10,933 bases of DNA, taken from CAZJHX01 sp964545715. Its GTDB lineage: Bacteria; Myxococcota_A; UBA9042; GCA-2863065. Positions 6,803-10,933 of this stretch are shown piece by piece. Both the position numbers and the translations under genes were made by a program. How positions within the stretch are numbered: position 1 is the stretch's first letter; each line of letters starts with the position of its first letter. Location: assembly GCA_964545715.1 (NCBI GenBank), contig CAZJHX010000244.1, positions 1 to 10,933 on the forward strand. The letters are read 5' to 3'. The notes beneath the pieces were generated by a model. The model was not told the DNA's origin, searched no databases, and saw only the letters and a list, made by a program, of their open reading frames with translations.

Positions 6803-7426
6803 ATGATGAAGACAATTCAAACGGCGGTTATAGCCATCCTTACTCTCTTGCTCGCCAACGGCTGTGCGCTCGAGCACTCCTGCTACGAGACCTGCACCGA
6901 CGATACGTGCATCGATCGGTGCGAGCAGAAGATCAAAATCGGCCCTGTCGGCGGTGGGCACGGGCATCCCAAGCCGAAGACCCAGGTCGACCCGGAGCCG
7001 GTCGTCCTGGTCGACAGCGACGGTGACGGTATCCCAGACGATAAGGAGCCGGACTACGGCACATCCCCGGTGCTTTTCGACTCCGACGCCGACGGGCTTG
7101 GCGACGGCGACGAGATCCTGATGGGCACGGACCCGGCGGCGGCCGACAGCGACGGCGACGGGCTGAAGGACGGCGATGAGATCACCGAGGGGCTGGACCC
7201 GGCCAACCCCGACTCGGACGGCGACGGATTCGGCGACGGAGATGAGATTCTGTGGGGCTCGGACCCCACCGACCCGGACACGGACGACGACGGCGACCTG
7301 GACGGCGCCGAGGTGGTGTGCGGCAGCTCGCCAATCGATCCACACGTGACCTGCGCGGGGTCAGGCACGGGCGCAGACCTCGATACCGAGGAGTGCGAAG
7401 ACAAAGATGCCGCCGGATTGCCGTGA
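6803..7426 (+). CDS. Probable lipoprotein with thrombospondin type-3 calcium-binding repeats
   Basis: 207 residues from ATG 6803 (ATG 6806 is equally possible). The N-terminal MMKTIQTAVIAILTLLLANGC is a signal peptide ending at Cys21; the lipobox is not canonical (Ala at -3, Asn at -2), so lipidation is likely rather than sure. Residues 22-62 are cysteine-rich (Cys27, 31, 36, 40) then Gly/His/Pro-rich. Residues 71-180 are five contiguous 22-residue repeats of the form D-S-D-G-D-G-x(3)-D-x-(D/E), the thrombospondin type-3 pattern in which Asp side chains bind Ca2+. A short tail holds Cys173, Cys184 and Cys198. It is expected at the cell surface or in the periplasm. It is the first gene of a four-gene unit, 9 bases ahead of an ECF sigma factor, so a role as sensor, ligand or stabiliser for the envelope proteins encoded downstream is plausible but inferred. 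Confidence 0.85.
   Translation: MMKTIQTAVIAILTLLLANGCALEHSCYETCTDDTCIDRCEQKIKIGPVGGGHGHPKPKTQVDPEPVVLVDSDGDGIPDDKEPDYGTSPVLFDSDADGLGDGDEILMGTDPAAADSDGDGLKDGDEITEGLDPANPDSDGDGFGDGDEILWGSDPTDPDTDDDGDLDGAEVVCGSSPIDPHVTCAGSGTGADLDTEECEDKDAAGLP
7013..7342 (+). repeat. Five tandem 66-base units encoding thrombospondin type-3 repeats
   Basis: Codons 71-180 of the lipoprotein gene fall into five units of exactly 22 codons, starting at Asp71, 93, 115, 137 and 159, without insertions or deletions. Units 2-4 are the most alike (D-S-D-x-D-G at the start and D-G-D-E in the middle of each). Unit 1 and unit 5 have drifted (unit 1 has PDDKEPDYG; unit 5 starts DTDDDGD). The strict register points to growth by tandem duplication. 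Confidence 0.85.
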
Positions 7427-7435
7427 TAGACAGCA

Positions 7436-7918
7436 GTGGTTGTGGGCATAGACGTCGAAAACACGTACCGCAGGTACGGTCCAATGGTGCTTCGACGCTG
7501 CCGGCGCCTGCTCGGGGACGAGCAAAACGCGCTGGAGGCGATGCAGGATACGTTTGTTCTTCTGCTGAGAAACCAGGACCGCCTGCACGACGACGCACCC
7601 TCATCGCTGCTTCATCGTATGGCCACAAATGTGTGCCTGAACCTCATCCGCGGGCGAGGTCGTCGTCCGGAAGTCGCCGACGGCGACCTTATCGCGCGGA
7701 TAGCCATGAGCCCCGACATCGAGGCGCGGGTCGGGGCCCGATGGTCGCTCAGTCGAATTTTCGGCGAGCAAAAGGAGTCTACTCGCACGATCGCGTTGCT
7801 CCACCTCCTGGACGGGATGACCCTCTCGGAGGTGGCCGACGAGGTCGGCATGTCTGTGTCCGGAGTCCGCAAGCGCTTGCGCGGATTGAAGGCCATGGGC
7901 CTGGAGATGAATCGATGA
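7436..7918 (+). CDS. ECF-family RNA polymerase sigma factor
   Basis: A 160-residue protein. Region sigma-2 spans about 10-72 (YRRYGPMVLRRCRRLLGDEQ, MQDTFVLLLRN, LLHRMATNVCLNLIR), with the core-binding and -10 recognition segments easy to see. A short linker (about 73-105) leads to sigma-4 at about 106-155, with the -35-binding helix-turn-helix in MTLSEVADEVGMSVSGVRKRL. No sigma-1 or sigma-3 region is present, as expected for ECF factors. The start is taken as GTG 7436, 9 bases after the lipoprotein stop; GTG 7442 is an alternative, and no clear Shine-Dalgarno separates the two. Its stop overlaps the next gene's ATG (ATGA). The tight link to a membrane protein with a short cytoplasmic N-terminus suggests it is held inactive by that protein and released by an envelope signal. 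Confidence 0.88.
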   Translation: MVVGIDVENTYRRYGPMVLRRCRRLLGDEQNALEAMQDTFVLLLRNQDRLHDDAPSSLLHRMATNVCLNLIRGRGRRPEVADGDLIARIAMSPDIEARVGARWSLSRIFGEQKESTRTIALLHLLDGMTLSEVADEVGMSVSGVRKRLRGLKAMGLEMNR

Positions 7919-8718
7919 GTGAGCAGAGAAAACCGATAGAACAGTGGCGCGTGGAGCGCTATGTCCTCGACGAGCTGCCGGCCGACCAGCGGGCGGCGGT
8001 CGAGGCCCGGCTGAAGACCGACCCGGAGGCCGCGGCCCAGGTAGCGGCGCTGCGAGAGTCCGACGCGACGATTCTGGATCAATACCGCTCGGCCCCCATG
8101 GCTCGAGAGATAGAGGCCCGCCACAAAGCGTCGCCGCAGAAGGCGCGTGGGGGCCGGATCTGGCCCGCCGTTCTGCTGCCGGCGGTGGCGCTGTTGGTGC
8201 TGTTTGCGGTGATCCCGCGCGGCGAGGTGACCGACGTTGTGGGGCCCGGCACGCAGGCGACGGGCAACGAAGAGGTGCTGCTGGACAAGGGCCTGGATCC
8301 GAAGATCCGCGTGTTTCGCAAGGGCGCGGGGCCCGAGGGCGAAGAGCTGACCGAGGGCGCGTCGGCCGACGAGGGCGACGTCATCCAGCTGAAGCTGCAG
8401 GCCGCGGGGCGTACGCATGGCGTCGTGGTCTCGGTGGATGGCCGCGGACATGTCGAGCTGCACTTTCCGGCGGACGAGCGCGACCCGACGACGCTGAAGC
8501 GCAAGGGCACCGTGGCGCTGGCGCACGCCTACGAGCTGGACGACGCGCCGGACTTTGAGCGCTTCTTCTTTGTGGCGGCCCGCTACCCCGTGGCTGTCGC
8601 AGACGTTCTGGGCGCCGCACGCAAGCTGGCCTCCGACCCCGCGACCGCTAAGACCGCACTGCTGAGCCTGGAAGATGTCGACCAGGCGACCCTCACTTTG
8701 AGCAAGGTGACCCCCTGA
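7915..8718 (+). CDS. Single-pass membrane protein, probable anti-sigma factor with DUF4384-like outer domain
   Basis: 267 residues from ATG 7915, which overlaps the sigma factor TGA by 4 bases. Residues 1-60 are a charged cytoplasmic helical segment (WRVERYVLDELPADQRAAVE, then LKTDPEAAAQVAALRES) laid out like the N-terminal domain of anti-sigma factors. It lacks the His/Cys zinc ligands of the ZAS class, and the protein has no cysteine at all. One transmembrane helix lies at about 82-100 (IWPAVLLPAVALLVLFAVI). The outer part has a beta-rich domain at about 128-225 (IRVFRKGAG, GDVIQLKLQAAG, GVVVSVDGRGHVELHFP) that resembles DUF4384, a domain seen next to bacterial caspase-like genes. Role inferred: it binds the sigma factor inside and senses outside. 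The next gene begins on the last base of its stop codon (TGATG). Confidence 0.75.
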   Translation: MSEQRKPIEQWRVERYVLDELPADQRAAVEARLKTDPEAAAQVAALRESDATILDQYRSAPMAREIEARHKASPQKARGGRIWPAVLLPAVALLVLFAVIPRGEVTDVVGPGTQATGNEEVLLDKGLDPKIRVFRKGAGPEGEELTEGASADEGDVIQLKLQAAGRTHGVVVSVDGRGHVELHFPADERDPTTLKRKGTVALAHAYELDDAPDFERFFFVAARYPVAVADVLGAARKLASDPATAKTALLSLEDVDQATLTLSKVTP

Positions 8719-10814
8719 TGAAGCGAACACTGATCGCCTGTCTGATCGTTCTCGTTGCGCTGCCCGTCGTCGCCGGCGCGCAGAGCAAACAAGCCGTGCG
8801 CCGGGTGCTGGTGTCGGTCGGCGCCAACGACGGGGGCGAGGGCCGTCCAGTGCTGCGTTATGCGCATACGGACGCCAAGGCGGTCAGCCGCGTTCTGGGC
8901 GAGCTGGGCGGTGTCGCCGAAGACGGTCGCGTGTTGGTGATCGGCGCGACCCGGGCGGCGCTTTTGAAGGCGATCTCAGAGGCCGGTGATCGCGCAGCAC
9001 GCTTGCAGGGCGCGGCCCGGCGGGTCGAGGTGATCTTCTACTATTCGGGCCACTCGGACGAGGACGGGTTGCTGCTGAAGGGCAAGCGGCTGGAGTATCG
9101 CGACCTGCGGCGGGCGATCGACACCATCGGCGCCGACGTGCGCATCGTGATCCTGGACTCGTGCGCGTCAGGCGCGCTCACGCGGCGCAAGGGCGGGGTG
9201 CGACGGCCGCCGTTTTTGCTGGACACGTCGACGTCCGTGACCGGCCACGCGTACCTGACGTCCAGCTCCGAGGACGAGGTCGCGCAGGAGTCCGACCGCA
9301 TCGAAGGCTCCTTCTTTACCCACTTTCTGGTCAGCGGCCTGCGCGGCGCCGCGGACATGACGCGCGATGGTCGGATCACGCTGCACGAGGCCTATCGGTA
9401 CGCCTATGACGAGACCCTGCGGCGCACCGAGCGCACGCGCAGCGGACCTCAGCACGCGGCGTACGATATCCAGCTTGCCGGCACCGGCGACCTGGTCCTG
9501 ACCGAGGTGCGCAGCGACGCCGCACGCCTGCACGTGGCGTCCGAGGTTCACGGCCGGCTTTTCGTGCGCAGCGCCGGCGGCCGGTTGGCTGCGGAGCTGG
9601 ACAAGAAGCGCGGCCGGCCGATGGTGCTGGGCCTGGCGCAGGGCCGCTATGTCGTGACCGCCGAGCTGAGCGACGGCCTCTTCGGCGCCCAGGTCAACCT
9701 GCGTGAGGGGCGCCGTACCCGCGTGCGGCGCGCCGATCTCAAGCGCGTCGCGGTCGAGCAGACGGTCGCTCGCGGCAGCCACCCGCCCGCACGGCCGGAG
9801 GTCGTGGTCGAGGAGGAGACGCTGACAATCGAGCCGGTGCCGCGGGGCGCGGACATCGGCAAGACCGTCCCCGTGAACGTATCGCTGCTGCCGTATCTCA
9901 GCATCAATCACGGGCGCGAGGACGTGACGAATCACTTTGCCCTCAACGTGCTGGCAGGTTACGGCGACCGGCTGCGCGGCTTCGAGGCCGGCATCGGCGC
10001 CAACATACGCGGCTCTCGCGTCGTCGGCGTGCAAACGGCCATCGGCGCCAACGTGACCCGCGGATACGTGACCGGCCTACAGATGGCGATGGGCTACAAC
10101 CAGTCCGAGCTGTTGGAGGGCGGCCAACTCTCGCTCGGCGCCAATGTCGCGACGCACTACGCGAAGGGCGCCCAGGTTGCCGGTGTCTTCAACTATGCCG
10201 AGAGCGGCAACGGGCTGCAGGCGGCCGCGGTCAACATCTCCACCGAGCACTACAGCGGCGCGCAGATCGGCCTAATCAACATCGGCGGCGACGTACGCGG
10301 GCTCCAGCTGGGCCTCGTCAACTACGCCGACCAGTCGAGCGTGCCGATCGGTCTGTTGAACATCATCCGCAAGGGGCTGCACCACGTCTCGCTGACAACG
10401 AGCGACCTCAACGCTCTGAACCTGGGCCTGCGCCTGGGCGGCCGCTACTTCTACACGTTGGTCACCGCAGGCATGCAGCCGCAGTTTCGGCCGGTCCAGT
10501 GGAGCATGGGCCTGGGCATGGGCGGCCACATCCCGATCAGCGAGCGCACTTTCATCGCGATCGACCTGGCGGCCCACAAGCTGACGGCCCAGAAGTTCAA
10601 CGATCTCCACATGCTGACCCGCGTGCGCGCCCTGGTCGGCTTTCGCATCATGCCGCGCTTTGCCGTGGTCGCGGGCCTCTCCGGCAACGTGCTGGCGGAG
10701 TTCGACGGTCACCGACTGGACGCGCAGGCCTACGGTATCCAGGCCGAGCTGCACCGCGACAGCGACCTGCGCGTTACGGCCTGGCCAGGCTTCGTGGGCG
10801 GCCTCGAGTTCTAA
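8718..10814 (+). CDS. Secreted caspase-like (peptidase C14) protein with LA_2272-type repeats and barrel-like C-terminus
   Basis: 698 residues with a Sec signal (MKRTLIACLIVLVALPVVAGA, cleavage likely after AGA at 21). Residues about 27-255 form a caspase/metacaspase p20-like domain: RVLVSVGAND at the first strand, the catalytic His in YYSGHSD (His112) and the catalytic Cys in LDSCASG (Cys149), both intact. Asp147, just before the Cys motif, resembles metacaspases, which usually prefer Arg/Lys at the cleavage site. Residues about 266-340 are a beta-sandwich-like segment (GRLFVRSAGG, GRYVVTAELSDG). Residues 421-549 hold about nine G-(L/A/V)-Q-x-(G/A)-x-x-N repeats of 14-16 residues, as in the LA_2272 surface-repeat family. 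Residues about 556-698 alternate polar and apolar residues with aromatic ends, and the last residue is Phe, as in outer-membrane barrels. Last gene of the unit. The target protein is unknown. Confidence 0.88.
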   Translation: MKRTLIACLIVLVALPVVAGAQSKQAVRRVLVSVGANDGGEGRPVLRYAHTDAKAVSRVLGELGGVAEDGRVLVIGATRAALLKAISEAGDRAARLQGAARRVEVIFYYSGHSDEDGLLLKGKRLEYRDLRRAIDTIGADVRIVILDSCASGALTRRKGGVRRPPFLLDTSTSVTGHAYLTSSSEDEVAQESDRIEGSFFTHFLVSGLRGAADMTRDGRITLHEAYRYAYDETLRRTERTRSGPQHAAYDIQLAGTGDLVLTEVRSDAARLHVASEVHGRLFVRSAGGRLAAELDKKRGRPMVLGLAQGRYVVTAELSDGLFGAQVNLREGRRTRVRRADLKRVAVEQTVARGSHPPARPEVVVEEETLTIEPVPRGADIGKTVPVNVSLLPYLSINHGREDVTNHFALNVLAGYGDRLRGFEAGIGANIRGSRVVGVQTAIGANVTRGYVTGLQMAMGYNQSELLEGGQLSLGANVATHYAKGAQVAGVFNYAESGNGLQAAAVNISTEHYSGAQIGLINIGGDVRGLQLGLVNYADQSSVPIGLLNIIRKGLHHVSLTTSDLNALNLGLRLGGRYFYTLVTAGMQPQFRPVQWSMGLGMGGHIPISERTFIAIDLAAHKLTAQKFNDLHMLTRVRALVGFRIMPRFAVVAGLSGNVLAEFDGHRLDAQAYGIQAELHRDSDLRVTAWPGFVGGLEF
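9978..10364 (+). repeat. About nine degenerate 45-48-base units encoding GLQxGxxN repeats
   Basis: Codons 421-549 of the caspase-like gene. Repeat starts fall at residues 421, 437, 453, 468, 484, 499, 514, 528 and about 543, spacing 14-16. The core is Gly-hydrophobic-Gln-x-Gly/Ala-hydrophobic-x-Asn (for example GLQLGLVNY, GAQIGLINI, GVQTAIGAN). The units have drifted strongly at DNA level, so this is an old repeat rather than a recent expansion. Such short regular strands suggest a beta-helix or stacked strands. Confidence 0.8.
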
Positions 10815-10933
10815 ACCCCAACGTCGCATAGTTGGCATGCGCCATGGGCCCAGAACGCGGCACTGCCGCGCCCCCCGGCGCCGTCTAACGGCCCCCACCG
10901 GCGGGCCGGGCCCCCTACCCCTCCGCCGCGCCC
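10815..10933 (+). other. 3' intergenic stretch, no gene seen
   Basis: 119 bases after the caspase-like stop, ending at the window edge and becoming very C-rich. I see no supported coding start on either strand. Two short GC hairpins lie in it (10856-10870 and 10880-10892). Confidence 0.5.
10856..10892 (+). terminator. Tandem GC hairpins, possible transcription end
   Basis: CGCGGC-ACT-GCCGCG (10856-10870) is a perfect 6-base stem with a 3-base loop, and GCCGT-CTA-ACGGC (10880-10892) a perfect 5-base stem with a 3-base loop. They lie 41-78 bases after the caspase-like stop, a sensible place for an operon end. No T-run follows either stem; C-runs do instead. Intrinsic termination is therefore doubtful, and in very GC-rich DNA short stems arise easily. 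Confidence 0.3.

Noticed and set aside
6664..6804. Upstream extension of the Rieske gene to 6804 or 6702
   Set aside because: The extra residues have no family character, overlap a dyad and run into the divergent lipoprotein start; the family's conserved N-terminus fits ATG 6663.
7252..7914. Upstream extension of the membrane protein frame
   Set aside because: It would overlap the lipoprotein and the whole sigma gene with Arg-rich sequence; ATG 7915 gives a typical ATGA coupling.
7612..8730. Minus-strand open frame of 372 codons opposite the sigma and membrane protein genes
   Set aside because: Arg/Gln/His-rich shadow of two well-supported plus-strand genes.
9168..10034. Minus-strand open frame of 288 codons opposite the caspase-like gene
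   Set aside because: Low-complexity Ala/Arg/His composition and no family features; the plus strand has a catalytic dyad and regular repeats.

Overview
The window looks like a piece of chromosome from a high-GC, Gram-negative predatory or social bacterium of the Myxococcota (former delta-proteobacteria) type. This rests on gene content, not on any search: lipoprotein signal peptides, a TPR/PEGA-like envelope protein, thrombospondin type-3 calcium repeats, an ECF sigma factor, a caspase-like peptidase and very GC-rich third codon positions. There are nine genes, or ten reading frames if the split TPR gene is counted twice. No tRNA, rRNA, CRISPR array, transposase or attachment site was seen.

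Left two thirds (about 1-6663), all on the minus strand. Reading in the direction of transcription: a Rieske non-haem iron oxygenase (5626-6663), a GNAT-like acyltransferase (4509-5633) and an RND/MMPL-type exporter (2464-4512) overlap one another by 8 and 4 bases and form a tight unit. A lipoprotein with a tyrosine/dual-specificity phosphatase signature (1530-2402) follows after 61 bases. Then, after 150 bases, comes a TPR protein with a signal peptide (756-1379). Its reading frame runs by a one-base shift into a PEGA-like, membrane-anchored part (211-816). A small cysteine-rich lipoprotein (1-202) starts 8 bases further on and leaves the window. The first three genes suggest synthesis or modification of a small molecule or lipid and its export; the substrate cannot be told from sequence.

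Right third (6803-10814), all on the plus strand and divergent from the Rieske unit. Four genes are packed with gaps of 9, -4 and -1 bases: a probable lipoprotein with five exact 22-residue calcium-binding thrombospondin type-3 repeats, a short ECF sigma factor, a single-pass membrane protein that is a probable anti-sigma factor with a DUF4384-like outer domain, and a secreted caspase-like peptidase. The peptidase has an intact His/Cys dyad, about nine 15-residue GLQxGxxN-type repeats and a C-terminal region that looks like an outer-membrane beta barrel. This is the most interesting part of the window: a self-contained envelope sensing and proteolysis cassette, with calcium as a possible (inferred) signal.

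The two units diverge from a 139-base region (6664-6802) that holds a near-perfect dyad and a weak ECF-like promoter candidate. The last 119 bases (10815-10933) hold no gene that I can support, only two short GC-rich hairpins.
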